Origin: Isoptericola sp.
GTDB lineage: Bacteria > Actinomycetota > Actinomycetes > Actinomycetales > Cellulomonadaceae
Length of the DNA stretch: 39,139 nucleotides
Assembly: GCA_031180595.1 (NCBI GenBank)
Contig: JAPSLQ010000011.1
Coordinates: 1 to 39,139 of the forward strand
Direction of reading: 5' to 3'
Part shown: positions 1 through 8,281 of the stretch, one piece after another
How positions within the stretch are numbered: the stretch's first letter is position 1
Layout of the letters: every line of letters begins with the position of its first letter
Notes under the pieces: generated by a model
What the model saw: the letters and a program-made list of their open reading frames with translations, nothing else
The model's database searches: none
Told to the model about the DNA's origin: nothing
Position numbers and translations under genes: made by a program

Positions 1-62
1 AGGTGCCGGCGCGCGTTGAGCATGGTCTGCCCGTGCCGCACGAGGGTGAGGGTGAGGGTCAT
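1..62 (-). CDS. Histidine phosphatase family protein (5' end only)
   Basis: Only the first 20 codons lie in the window; the gene runs off the left edge. On the minus strand ATG at 62 opens MTLTLTLVRHGQTMLNARRH. The LVRHGQT segment followed by N is the hallmark of the histidine phosphatase (phosphoglycerate mutase-like) superfamily, in which the His of RHG is the phosphorylated catalytic residue. A purine-rich AAAGGG lies about 9 bases upstream of the ATG. Substrate cannot be judged from the fragment; small-molecule phosphatase (cobalamin or sugar phosphate) roles are common in this family. It follows the methyltransferase gene on the same strand, but a strong hairpin separates the two, so they are probably separate transcripts. 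Confidence 0.8.
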   Translation of the reverse strand, partial: MTLTLTLVRHGQTMLNARRH

Positions 63-190
63 CGTCGCTGTGCCCTTTCGTCGAGTCCGTCGGCTCGACG
101 CTAGGCGCGCCGGGTGGCCGTCAGGTGACCGGCGGGTGCATGCCCGATGTCGGGACGGACACCCCTGGTGTACCCGTTGCCGACACCGCG

Positions 191-233
191 GTCGTGCGGC
201 CCGGGCGCACGTCCGTGCCCCGGGTCGCACGAC
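191..233 (-). terminator. Long hairpin after the methyltransferase gene
   Basis: Arms 191-210 and 215-233 pair over about 19 bp, with one G-U wobble and one bulged C, around a GTCC loop. On the minus strand it begins about 17 bases after the methyltransferase stop codon, the usual place for a rho-independent terminator in high-GC genomes that often lack a U-tract. There is no clear T-run, so termination efficiency is inferred. Confidence 0.65.
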
Positions 234-249
234 CACGGCCACCCGCCGC

Positions 250-1338
250 TCAGGCGCGCGCCTCGAGCACCAGGTTGTACGGCGTCTGCCCTGCCACCCG
301 CGCGGTGCCGAACCCGGCCGAGGCGAAGGCGTCGAGGAGTCGCCGCGGTCCGGCCTGCGCGCCCAGCGCCGCGCCGCCGTCGGAGAGGCTGTGCGGCACG
401 CAGAGCGCCGAGCTCGCCGCGAAGTACGTCATGGCCACCGGGTCGCCGAGGGCGTCCTCGAGGCGGTCGTGGGCGAACGGCTCGACGGCGAACACCTGGC
501 CCCCGGGCGCCAGCGAGCGCCGCGCGTGCTCCAGCGCGCCGACCGGGTCGCCCATGTCGTGCACGGCGTCGAAGAAGCAGACGAGGTCGAACGTGCCCTC
601 GTAGGCCGACGCGTCGCCCACCCGGAACTCGACCCTGTCCGTCACCCCCGCGGCGCGCGCCGCCTCGGTCGCGAGCCGGATGGACTCGTCGTGGTAGTCG
701 ACGCCGACGAACGTCGAGCGGGGGAACGCCTCGGCCAGCAGGATGGTTGCCGCGCCGAGCCCGCACCCGACGTCGGCCACGCGGATGCCGGCCTCGAGCC
801 GGTCGACCAGCCCGTCGACCTTCGGCAGCCACTCCGCCACGAGCGAGCTCCGGTAGAACACGCTGTAGAACCGCTCGACCCCCGTGAAGAGGCGCGGGTC
901 GTGCTCGTGCCACGGCACGCCCTTGCCGGTCACGTAGGCGTGGGCGAGCTTGTCGGCGGCGGCCCAGACGGCCGCGATGACCTCGAACCCCGCGATGCCG
1001 GAGGCGGGGGTGCTCTCGTCGGCGAGCACCATCGCGCGCTCGGCCGGGAGGCTGAAGCGGCCGGACCCGGCGTCGTAGTCGAGGTAGCCGGCCGCGGCCT
1101 GTGCCGACAGCCACTCGCGGGCGTAGCGCTCCGCGAGCCCGGCCTCCTCGGCGAGCTCGCCGGACGTCGCCGAGCCGACGGCGGCCAGCGTGCGCCAGAG
1201 GCCGAGCCGGTCGCCCAGGTACGTGAGGACGCCCTGGTAGGCGCTCGCCCGGTCGAGGGCGACCCGCCCGGCGAAGGCCTCGACCTCGGCGAGGTCGATG
1301 TCGCCGACCGCCGACGTCACGGTCTCGGTGGTGGTCAT
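250..1338 (-). CDS. SAM-dependent methyltransferase with N-terminal winged helix (Rv2258c-like)
   Basis: A 362-residue protein. The N-terminal part (about residues 18-100) reads as the winged-helix dimerisation domain seen in Rv2258c-type methyltransferases, with LGLWRTLAAVGSATSGELAEEAG as the helix-turn-helix-like stretch trimmed here for description. The C-terminal Rossmann methyltransferase domain has motif I VADVGCGLGAA at residues 187-197, an acidic VGVDY motif II, and a later CFFDAVHDM segment. The start at 1338 is chosen because AGGAAG precedes this ATG; the frame stays open further upstream without a good ribosome site. The substrate is unknown; this class acts on small molecules. It is divergent from the AfsR/SARP gene across 183 bases and may be under its control. 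Confidence 0.85.
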   Translation of the reverse strand: MTTTETVTSAVGDIDLAEVEAFAGRVALDRASAYQGVLTYLGDRLGLWRTLAAVGSATSGELAEEAGLAERYAREWLSAQAAAGYLDYDAGSGRFSLPAERAMVLADESTPASGIAGFEVIAAVWAAADKLAHAYVTGKGVPWHEHDPRLFTGVERFYSVFYRSSLVAEWLPKVDGLVDRLEAGIRVADVGCGLGAATILLAEAFPRSTFVGVDYHDESIRLATEAARAAGVTDRVEFRVGDASAYEGTFDLVCFFDAVHDMGDPVGALEHARRSLAPGGQVFAVEPFAHDRLEDALGDPVAMTYFAASSALCVPHSLSDGGAALGAQAGPRRLLDAFASAGFGTARVAGQTPYNLVLEARA

Positions 1339-1452
1339 GATGCTTCCTTTCGGCAGAGGCGCCCCGGTGGCGCCGACGGGTCCACGCTCCGCGCCGCGTC
1401 TGGCACCGCGCTCGCACGCGATCGCCAGGTACCGGAGGCACGGCACGCGACC

Positions 1453-1470
1453 GTGACAGCCCGGTGACAG
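1453..1470 (+). promoter_or_regulatory. Heptamer direct repeat, 11-bp period, upstream of the SARP gene
   Basis: GTGACAG occurs at 1453-1459 and again at 1464-1470, exactly 11 bp apart. SARP and OmpR-type winged-helix regulators bind heptamer direct repeats with one-turn (11 bp) spacing, so this is a candidate autoregulatory site, or a site controlling the divergent methyltransferase. It lies 52 bases upstream of the chosen SARP start. Two copies only, so chance is possible. Confidence 0.4.
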
Positions 1471-1521
1471 GACGTGCCCGGGGGAGCAGAATCGGCTCGC
1501 TGGCCCGATGCAGGAGGCGCC

Positions 1522-4521
1522 GTGCCGAACGACCGGTCTCCCGACGCGGCCTCCGTCGTGCGGACGGAGCTCCGGGTCGACCTGCTCGGGCCGCTGCGGC
1601 TGCGGGTCGACGGCCGCGACGTCCCGGTCCCCGGATCGCGTCGACGCGCGCTCCTGGCCGTGCTCGCCCTGGCGGGTGGTGCCGTCGTCGGCGCCGACCG
1701 GCTCGTGGCAGCACTCTGGCCCGACGACCCTCCCGAGAACTCCGTCCAGGCGCTCTACAACCAGGTCTCACGGCTCCGCCGTCACCTCGAGCCCTACGCG
1801 GACCGCCTCGAGCGCAGCGCCGGCGGCTACCGCCTCCGGCTCGAGCCGGAGGCCCTCGACGTCGCCGCCGCGCGCCGCCTGGCGCGCGAGGCGGCTGCCC
1901 GCGGCGCGGGTCCGCAGCGCACCGCCGAGCTGGTGCGCACCGCACTGGCCCTGTGGCGAGGTCCCGCCCTCGAGGAGTTCCGGTCCTGGCCCGAGCTCGA
2001 GGTCGAGGCGGTGGGGCTCGACGAGCTGCACCGCCGCCTGGTCGACGACCTGCTGGACGCCAGGCTCACGCTCGGCGAGCCCGACGTGGCCGCCGACGCC
2101 GCGCGGGCCAGGGCGGCGGACCCGCTGCGCGAGCGCACGGCCCTGCTGCACGTCCGGGCGCTGGGGTCGGCGGGGCGTCAGGCCGAGGCGATGGCGGCCG
2201 CCCAGGAGTTCCGACACCGGCTCGCCGACGAGACCGGCCTCGACCCAACCCCAGCCCTGCGTGCGCTCGAGCAGCAGGTGGCGGCCGGCGTCCTGGCCGG
2301 CACGGCCGCCGACGCGACGGGTCCGCCGAGCCGCACCGCCCGACCGGTGCGGCGCGCGGCCCGTCCGGACGGTCCTCTGGTCGGTCGCCAGCACGACCGG
2401 TCGGAGGTCGTGCGGCTCCTGTCCGGTCACGGCGTCGTCACGCTCACGGGACCCGGCGGGGTGGGCAAGACGAGCCTGGCGCTCGACGTCGCGGGCGACC
2501 CGGCCACGGCGGCGGCCACCGAGGTCGCCGTCGTCGACCTCGCCGCCGTCGACTCACCGGACCGGGTGTGCCAGGCGGTCGTCTCGACCCTGGGCCTGCG
2601 CATCACGGGCGAGGTGGGACCTGAGCAGGTCGCCGACCTGCTCAGCAACCGGCTCATGCTCCTCGTGCTCGACAACTGCGAGCACGTCCCCGACGCGTGC
2701 CGGGCGCTCGTGGCGACCCTCAGACGCGCGGCGCCCGGCGTCCGCGTCCTGGCGACGTCGCGGGTCACGCTCCACGTGCCGGGGGAGTACGTCGTGCGGC
2801 TGCAGCCGCTGCCGGTGCCCCCGACGTCGAGCGACCTCGAGGCGTTCCGGAGGCAGCCCGCGGTCCGGGCGTTCGCCGAGCACGCCAGGCGGCTCCGGTC
2901 GGACTTCCACGTGACGCCGGAGGACGCCGACGACCTCGCCGAGGTGCTGCGGCGGCTCGACGGGCTGCCGCTCGGCATCGAGCTCGCGGCGCGCCAGGTC
3001 GCCGTGATGCCGCTCGGCGCCGTCCGGCAGCGGCTGGACCGCGCGCTCGACCTGGCGACCGGGCGCGGTGACGGGACCGACAGCAGGCAGCGCACGCTGC
3101 GGGCGACGATCGACTCCTCGTACCGGCTGCTCACCGCCGAGGAGCAGCGTCTCCTGCGGGCGTTCGCCCCCTTCCCGGGCGGTCTCGACGTCGCGACGGT
3201 CGAGGCCTTGGCCGCACGGCTGGGCGTGGCCCAGGACCCCGTCGACGTGCTGCACCGGCTCGTCGACGCGTCGCTGGTCGTCTCCGACCCGGCGACGGGC
3301 CGGTGCCGCCTGCTCTTCACCGTGCGGACGTTCCTGCTCGACGAGCTGCGGGACGGCGGTGAGCTCCCCGCGGCCGAGTCCCTCTTCCTCGACACCGCGC
3401 TGCGGCTCGCGGAGGAGATCGGCGTCGAGCTGCTGGGGCCCGGCGAGCGCACAGCGGACCGGCGGCTGCGCGCCGAGCTGGACAACCTGCGGGCCGCCCG
3501 GGACGTCGCCGTCGAGCACGGCCGCGACGACGTGCGCGTGGGCATCACCGTCGCGCTCGACGAGGGTTCCATCTGGCGTGACCTGCGCGAGCTGTGGACG
3601 TGGGCGCTCGAGCTCGCGGCCGACCCCGACCTGGTCGGTCACCCGCGCCGCGCGGCCGTGCTGGGAGCCGCGGCCGAGGCCGCTCGGCTCATCGGCGACC
3701 TCGACCGGGCGGCGGCGCTGGCCCACGAGGCGATGCGGGTGGCCGGGCCCGACCCCGACCCGGCGCTGGTCCAGGGCGCCTGGCGGGCTCTCGGCTCCGT
3801 CGCGCACTTCCGCGGTGACTTCGCGGCCGCCGTCGACGGGTGGTTGCGCTCGGGCAAGGGCCGCCGCGTCGAGTCGGGGGCGTACGTGGCCTCGGCCGCC
3901 CTCGCGACGGCGTACGGCGGGGATCCGGCCGGGGCCAGGAAGCTGCTGGACCGCGCGCAGGTCGCCATCTCCAGGTCAGGGTGCCGCTCGCACGCCGCCT
4001 TCGCGACGTACGTGGAGGCCGAGATGGCGGCGGCCACCGACCCTCGGACGGCGGTCCCGCTGTACCTCCGCGCGATCGAGGACGCCCGCGACGCCGGGAC
4101 GACGTTCGTCGAGGGCGTCGCGAGCGTCGGGCTGGCGTCGGCCCGCACCCGGCTGGGCGACCTGGCCGCGGCGGCGGACGGGTTCCGGTACCTGCTCGAC
4201 TTCTGGCGCCGGACGGACCAGCCCACGCAGCTGTGGACCACCGCCCGCAACGCCGCTGGCCTGCTGGCCGAGACCGGCCGCACCCGCGTCGCCGCGCTGG
4301 CCCTGCTCGTCGCCGCGGCACAGCCCGCCGCGGCCGCCGTCGGGCCGGCGATCGCGCGGAACAGCGGCCGCACGGACGTGCACCCCGAGGGGATCGTGCC
4401 GCCGGACGTGCTCGCCGACCTCCGCGAGGAGGCGCGACGGCTCGGCGTGACCGGGACGCTGGACGCGCTCAGCGGCGAGCTGGCCGCCGTCGCGCGCGGG
4501 TGGGCGGCCGAGCCGCGCTGA
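1522..4521 (+). CDS. AfsR/SARP-family transcriptional regulator (BTAD + NB-ARC)
   Basis: A 999-residue regulator. An OmpR-type winged helix (about residues 14-95) is followed by a bacterial transcriptional activator (BTAD) TPR domain (about 100-250). Next comes an NB-ARC/STAND ATPase with P-loop GPGGVGKTS near residue 310 and Walker B LMLLVLDNCEH near 378, then a long alpha-helical TPR-like C-terminus. This is the AfsR architecture, in which nucleotide binding gates DNA binding; such proteins activate secondary metabolite or local genes. GTG at 1522 is chosen because a perfect AGGAGG sits 4 bases upstream; the frame stays open to 1474, so 16 extra residues are possible. It is divergent from the methyltransferase, its likely local target. 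It converges on the isomerase gene with 21 bases between stops. Confidence 0.9.
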   Translation: MPNDRSPDAASVVRTELRVDLLGPLRLRVDGRDVPVPGSRRRALLAVLALAGGAVVGADRLVAALWPDDPPENSVQALYNQVSRLRRHLEPYADRLERSAGGYRLRLEPEALDVAAARRLAREAAARGAGPQRTAELVRTALALWRGPALEEFRSWPELEVEAVGLDELHRRLVDDLLDARLTLGEPDVAADAARARAADPLRERTALLHVRALGSAGRQAEAMAAAQEFRHRLADETGLDPTPALRALEQQVAAGVLAGTAADATGPPSRTARPVRRAARPDGPLVGRQHDRSEVVRLLSGHGVVTLTGPGGVGKTSLALDVAGDPATAAATEVAVVDLAAVDSPDRVCQAVVSTLGLRITGEVGPEQVADLLSNRLMLLVLDNCEHVPDACRALVATLRRAAPGVRVLATSRVTLHVPGEYVVRLQPLPVPPTSSDLEAFRRQPAVRAFAEHARRLRSDFHVTPEDADDLAEVLRRLDGLPLGIELAARQVAVMPLGAVRQRLDRALDLATGRGDGTDSRQRTLRATIDSSYRLLTAEEQRLLRAFAPFPGGLDVATVEALAARLGVAQDPVDVLHRLVDASLVVSDPATGRCRLLFTVRTFLLDELRDGGELPAAESLFLDTALRLAEEIGVELLGPGERTADRRLRAELDNLRAARDVAVEHGRDDVRVGITVALDEGSIWRDLRELWTWALELAADPDLVGHPRRAAVLGAAAEAARLIGDLDRAAALAHEAMRVAGPDPDPALVQGAWRALGSVAHFRGDFAAAVDGWLRSGKGRRVESGAYVASAALATAYGGDPAGARKLLDRAQVAISRSGCRSHAAFATYVEAEMAAATDPRTAVPLYLRAIEDARDAGTTFVEGVASVGLASARTRLGDLAAAADGFRYLLDFWRRTDQPTQLWTTARNAAGLLAETGRTRVAALALLVAAAQPAAAAVGPAIARNSGRTDVHPEGIVPPDVLADLREEARRLGVTGTLDALSGELAAVARGWAAEPR

Positions 4522-4542
4522 CCTCGTCGACCGTCTGGAAGG

Positions 4543-6195
4543 TCAGACCCCGCCGGCCGTGAGAGCGGTGTCCCCGCACAGGTGCACGGGCATGCCGAGC
4601 GCGGCGAAGCACGCCGCCTTGGCGGCCAGCGCCTTGTCGGCCGTCTCGGCGTCGGGCGCGTACGCGACGTTGAGGTGGTTGGCCTTGTGCCGCGCCATGA
4701 ACTGGTCGCGCGTGACGCCGTGCAGCACCGCGTGCATGATCGGCCACTCGGGGTTGGTGGCCTCCTTGCGCCGGCGGGTCTCGTCGTCGGGCAGCGCGAC
4801 CGCCGAGGCGCGGCCGAGGTCGACCTGGAGGATGCCGTCGGCGATGTACACGCGCGACCAGACGATCTCGCCCTCCTTGGACACGCCGTTGATGGTCGAC
4901 CCGCCGGCCGGGAAGAACACCGGGTCCTGGCGCCAGCCCTCCGCGCCCGCGTAGCCGCCCTCGAGGTGCGACGGAGGCACCGATCCTGAGATCTCGAAGA
5001 CCCAGACGAACCGGCCGTCGAACTCCTCGCCCCAGCGCACGTCGTGCAGGGTGGTGGCGGGGTCGAGGCCCATCGCGGTCCAGATGCGGTTGGTGACGAG
5101 CGCGTCGACCGCCACGCCCTCGTCGACCTCGTTGAAGTGCGGGAACGCCTGGCCGTCCCACAGGACGCGCTCGCCGTCGCGCGACCGGACCGGCGGACGC
5201 CGGACGTTGTTGAGCAAGCCCTCGGCGAGGTCGGAGGCGGGGGAGAGGTCCTTGAGGCCTTGCTGGTACTGGATTCCGACGGCGTCGAGGCCGAAGTCGT
5301 CGGCGATGCGCAGGGCGGCGATGTACATCTTGTGCTGCCAGCGCAGCTGGGTGGGCGTGAGCTCCGTCGCCTCGTCCGTGCCGAGGCGGAACGTCATGCC
5401 GGCGTCCTCGAGCCACCGCTGGACGTCGTCGGCCTCGTCGTCGGTGACCCGCTGCATCTCGGCCCAGAGCGCAGACTGCGACAGCCGCTCCTTGTAGATG
5501 CCGATCCCGTTGAGCAGCTCGTCGTCGAAGATGGCGTTGTACATGCCCATGCAGCCCTCGTCGAAGACGCCGATGATCGCCTTCTCGCGCAGCAGCTGGG
5601 CGGCGACGGCGTCGCCGAGCTCCTTCTCCGGCGACGCCGGCAGCTCGGGCAGCGCGTGGACGTGCGAGTCGTCGTGCTCGATGCGCCCGGTCGTCACCCA
5701 GGACGCGATGGCGTCCTTGAACCACTGGTCCGTGCCGTCGACGGTCCAGACGGTCGAGTACGGCTTGCCCATCTTCGTCAGGCCGGCGTTGAGGCCGAGG
5801 AGCCCGACGAGGCCGGGCCAGTCGCCCGCGAAGTTGGCCGCAGTGAGGATCGGGCCGCGGTGCGTGCGCAGGCCCGCGAGCACGTGGTGCGAGTACTGCC
5901 ACACGGCCTCGGCGACGATGAGCGGGGCGTCCGGCGGGATGGTCGCGAAGACGTCGAGGCCCATGCGCTGGCTCGAGATGAAGCCGTGCCCCGTCTCGGG
6001 GTCGACGTCGTTGGCGCGGACGACGTCCCAGCCGTTGGCGGCGAAGGCGTCCGTGAGGACGCGCTCGAGCTCGACCTGCGTGGGCCATCCGGCGACGTTG
6101 GCGGACTCGCGCAGGTCGCCCGACGCGACGAGGTACGCCGTGCTCGCGGGAGCCGTGGGCGGCTCGGGGATCGACGGGAGGGCATAGGCGGTCAT
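4543..6195 (-). CDS. L-fucose/L-arabinose isomerase-family protein
   Basis: A 550-residue protein that I recognise as the fucose-isomerase-like family of actinobacteria. Features include a Rossmann-like N-terminal half (residues about 20-200, with SQRMGLDVFATIP and EAVWQYSHHVLAGLRTHRG). A conserved central DEGCMGMYNAIFDDEL and HFNEVDEG follow, and the C-terminal half has HDVRWG, FFPAGGST and a final HKANHLNVAYA segment. Family members interconvert aldoses and ketoses using a divalent metal; the exact sugar is not readable, and canonical FucI residues cannot be mapped with certainty. ATG at 6195 has GGAG about 6 bases upstream. It sits directly downstream of a LacI repressor on the same strand. 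A perfect LacI-type palindrome lies 68 bases upstream of its start, so sugar-responsive repression is likely. No kinase or aldolase partner is adjacent on its own strand. Confidence 0.75.
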   Translation of the reverse strand: MTAYALPSIPEPPTAPASTAYLVASGDLRESANVAGWPTQVELERVLTDAFAANGWDVVRANDVDPETGHGFISSQRMGLDVFATIPPDAPLIVAEAVWQYSHHVLAGLRTHRGPILTAANFAGDWPGLVGLLGLNAGLTKMGKPYSTVWTVDGTDQWFKDAIASWVTTGRIEHDDSHVHALPELPASPEKELGDAVAAQLLREKAIIGVFDEGCMGMYNAIFDDELLNGIGIYKERLSQSALWAEMQRVTDDEADDVQRWLEDAGMTFRLGTDEATELTPTQLRWQHKMYIAALRIADDFGLDAVGIQYQQGLKDLSPASDLAEGLLNNVRRPPVRSRDGERVLWDGQAFPHFNEVDEGVAVDALVTNRIWTAMGLDPATTLHDVRWGEEFDGRFVWVFEISGSVPPSHLEGGYAGAEGWRQDPVFFPAGGSTINGVSKEGEIVWSRVYIADGILQVDLGRASAVALPDDETRRRKEATNPEWPIMHAVLHGVTRDQFMARHKANHLNVAYAPDAETADKALAAKAACFAALGMPVHLCGDTALTAGGV

Positions 6196-6262
6196 GCGGT
6201 GCTCCTACGGTTCAGGGGTCGCGGCGTCGCGAGGTCGCGGCGGCACTCCACCGAGGATGCCA

Positions 6263-6274
6263 GTAATCGATTAC
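6263..6274. promoter_or_regulatory. LacI-type operator, upstream of the isomerase
   Basis: GTAATCGATTAC is a perfect 12-bp palindrome with the central CG typical of LacI-family operators. It lies between the lacI stop and the isomerase start. On the minus strand a TTGCGG lies just upstream, so the operator would sit between -35 and -10. A near-identical site occurs at 7453-7464. Confidence 0.75.
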
Positions 6275-6305
6275 ACGCCGCAAGGGGCGATCGTGATCGA
6301 GTCGG

Positions 6306-7328
6306 TCACCGAGCCGCCTGGACGACCGCGGCCGCGTCCTCGGTCGCCTGCACCACGTGCCGCGCGGGCGTGTCGTCGCCCGAGATCCGGTCGAGCAGGA
6401 GGCGCGCCGCCGTCACTCCGAGGTCGCGCGGGTTGAGCGGGACGAGCACGACGTCCGACGTGCGCGACGTCGCGAACGGCAGGTCGCCGACGATCCCGAC
6501 GCCGAGCTCCGGCCCGGGCGACCTGCGGTTGGCGTCCGGCCCCGGGAGGGGGCCGCCGTGCCTGTCCGCGAGCGCGCGCAGCACCCCGACCCCGGCGAGG
6601 TTGTTCGTCGCCAGGACCGCGTCGGCCGCGGGCGAGCGACCGAGCAGCGCGCCGAGGGCCTCGTAGCCGCCGTCGACCCGGAAGTTGGCGTGGACGAGCA
6701 GGCCGTCGTCGGCCACGAGGCCCGCGTCCTCCAACGCCTGGCGCCAGCCGTCGGCCCGGTCGACGGCGGTGCTCGTGGTGGCCGGCCCGGTGACGCACGC
6801 GATGCGGCGGAACCCTCGCTCGACCAGGGCGCGGGTCGCGCGGTAGCCGAGGGACCGGTTGTCGAAGGTCACCTGGTCGACGGCGTGCGTGACGCGGCGG
6901 TCGATGACGACGACGCTGCGGCCGTTCCCGACGAGCCTGTCGATCGGCGGCGTCGAGGTCGCCGGGGCGAGGACGACGCCGGCCATCTTCTCGTCGTGCG
7001 CCACGGCGAGGTACCGCTCCTCCTTGTCCGGCCGGTCGTCGGTGTTGCACAGCACGACGGAGAACCCGGCCTCGAGCGCCACGTCCTCGACCCCGCGGGC
7101 GACGGCGGTGAAGAACGGGTTCTCGACGTCGGGCAGCACGAGGGCGATCACCTCGCTGTGGCGCCGTCGCAGCGAGCGTGCCGTGCGGTCGGGGGAGTAG
7201 CCCAGCTCCATGACGGCGTCGCGCACCGCGGACGCGAGCTCCGGCCGGACGTTCTTGCCGTTGAGCACCCGCGAGACGGTCGCCGTGGAGACGCCCGCGA
7301 GGTTCGCGACGTCGACGATGCGTGCCAT
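6306..7328 (-). CDS. LacI-family transcriptional repressor
   Basis: A 340-residue LacI/GalR regulator. The N-terminal helix-turn-helix and hinge (residues 1-58) read MARIVDVANLAGVSTATVSRVLNG with the hinge near YSPDRTARSLRR. The remainder is a periplasmic-binding-protein-like sensor domain (VIALVLPDVENPFFTAVARGVE, GVVLAPA, DNRSLGYRATRALVERGFRRIACVTG). GGGAGGAG lies about 7 bases before ATG 7328. It is divergent from gntR and lies upstream of the isomerase gene. Two copies of an AATCGATTAC palindrome flank it, one before the isomerase and one in the divergent promoter, so it probably represses both units and perhaps itself. The effector is presumably a sugar handled by the isomerase, which is inferred. 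Confidence 0.93.
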   Translation of the reverse strand: MARIVDVANLAGVSTATVSRVLNGKNVRPELASAVRDAVMELGYSPDRTARSLRRRHSEVIALVLPDVENPFFTAVARGVEDVALEAGFSVVLCNTDDRPDKEERYLAVAHDEKMAGVVLAPATSTPPIDRLVGNGRSVVVIDRRVTHAVDQVTFDNRSLGYRATRALVERGFRRIACVTGPATTSTAVDRADGWRQALEDAGLVADDGLLVHANFRVDGGYEALGALLGRSPAADAVLATNNLAGVGVLRALADRHGGPLPGPDANRRSPGPELGVGIVGDLPFATSRTSDVVLVPLNPRDLGVTAARLLLDRISGDDTPARHVVQATEDAAAVVQAAR

Positions 7329-7435
7329 GAGGGCTCCTCCCGGTGGGGCGCAGGACCGGGTGCACCCGGTCGCCGCCCACGGTACGGGCGGCGTGAACTG
7401 GAGTGTTGCACCTCACGGGACGACCGCGTATGTTG

Positions 7436-7447
7436 ACGGTTAACCGT
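7436..7447. promoter_or_regulatory. Second palindrome in the lacI-gntR divergent region
   Basis: ACGGTTAACCGT is a perfect 12-bp palindrome, different in sequence from the LacI sites. It overlaps a TTGACG (7433-7438) that could be the -35 of the rightward promoter. A plausible reading is an operator for the adjacent FadR-type GntR protein, whose dimers bind short palindromes; this is inference. Confidence 0.45.
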
Positions 7448-7452
7448 TAGCA

Positions 7453-7464
7453 GCAATCGATTAC
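7453..7464. promoter_or_regulatory. LacI-type operator in the lacI-gntR divergent region
   Basis: GCAATCGATTAC differs from the site at 6263-6274 by one base. It lies 24 bases upstream of the gntR start and about 15 bases after a TTGACG, so it would cover the -10 region of the rightward promoter. It would allow the LacI protein to control the GntR-TTT operon as well as itself. Confidence 0.65.
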
Positions 7465-7487
7465 AGCACGACGGACGAGGAGGTCCG

Positions 7488-8186
7488 GTGAGCACCACCG
7501 ACGGTCACTGGCGACGCGCAGCGGCGATGAGCGTCCCCCCGGCACGTGCGCTCGGTCAGCACGTGGTGGACCACCTGCGCCGACTCATCATCACCGGCGA
7601 GCTGCCCAGCGGCACGCACCTCGTCGAGGCGCAGCTCTCCGAGGCGTTCGACGTGAGCCGGGGCCCCGTCCGCGACGCGCTGCGTCAGCTCGAGACCGAG
7701 GGGCTCGTCGAGTCGCGCCGCCGCGGGGTCTTCGTCATCGGCCTCACGCTCGACGACATCGAGGAGCTCTACGGGCTGCGCAGGCTCCTCGAGGTCGAGG
7801 CCGTCCGGCTGTGCCTGGGGCGGCAGGGCGTCGGCTACGAGGCGGCGTCGGCCGCGCTCGACCGCATGCGCGCCGCCGCCGACGCCCAGGACCCGACGGC
7901 GTTCGCCACGGCCGACCTCGACTTCCACTCCGCCTTCTACGCCGCGTCCGGCCATCGCCGCCTCGACGCGATCTGGCAGCAGTACCGCCCCACGTTCGCG
8001 GGCATGCTCGCCGTCACGAACGCCGAGGACCAGGACCTGGCGCCGACGTTCGACGATCACGCCGCGCTACTGCGCGCCGTCATGAGCGGCGACCTCGGTC
8101 GCACGCTCGAGCTCATCGAGGAGCACCTCGACGGGTCGCACCGCCGGATGCTCTCCGCCTACTCGCGATTCGTCGCCTCACCCTGA
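7488..8186 (+). CDS. GntR-family regulator, FadR type (FCD domain)
   Basis: A 232-residue regulator with an N-terminal winged helix (about residues 15-85: ALGQHVVDHLRRLIITGELPSG then FDVSRGPVRDALRQLETEGLVES). An all-helical FCD effector domain follows (about 95-225), with the usual D-x3-H pattern (DLDFHSAFY) and a later DDHAALLRAV and EEHLDGSHRRM that supply metal/carboxylate ligands in this family. FCD regulators typically sense organic or sugar acids. GTG at 7488 follows GAGGAGG by 5 bases. It heads the tctCBA operon, 95 bases upstream of tctC, and is probably its repressor. Confidence 0.92.
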   Translation: MSTTDGHWRRAAAMSVPPARALGQHVVDHLRRLIITGELPSGTHLVEAQLSEAFDVSRGPVRDALRQLETEGLVESRRRGVFVIGLTLDDIEELYGLRRLLEVEAVRLCLGRQGVGYEAASAALDRMRAAADAQDPTAFATADLDFHSAFYAASGHRRLDAIWQQYRPTFAGMLAVTNAEDQDLAPTFDDHAALLRAVMSGDLGRTLELIEEHLDGSHRRMLSAYSRFVASP

Positions 8187-8281
8187 CGCCGGGACGCCGC
8201 CGGAGGCCACGGCCCCGGCGCCACCCCGGACCTCTCACCTGACGTACGACCCTGCAGCAGCGACAAAGGAGTTGTCACACC

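Noticed and set aside
101-1945. 614-codon minus-strand frame spanning the methyltransferase and SARP start
   Set aside because: Arg/Pro/Ala-rich with no domain, overlapping two well-supported genes and their promoter region.
4522-4542. Small GTCTG/CAGAC stem between the SARP and isomerase stops
   Set aside because: Only five base pairs in a 21-base gap; too weak to call a terminator.
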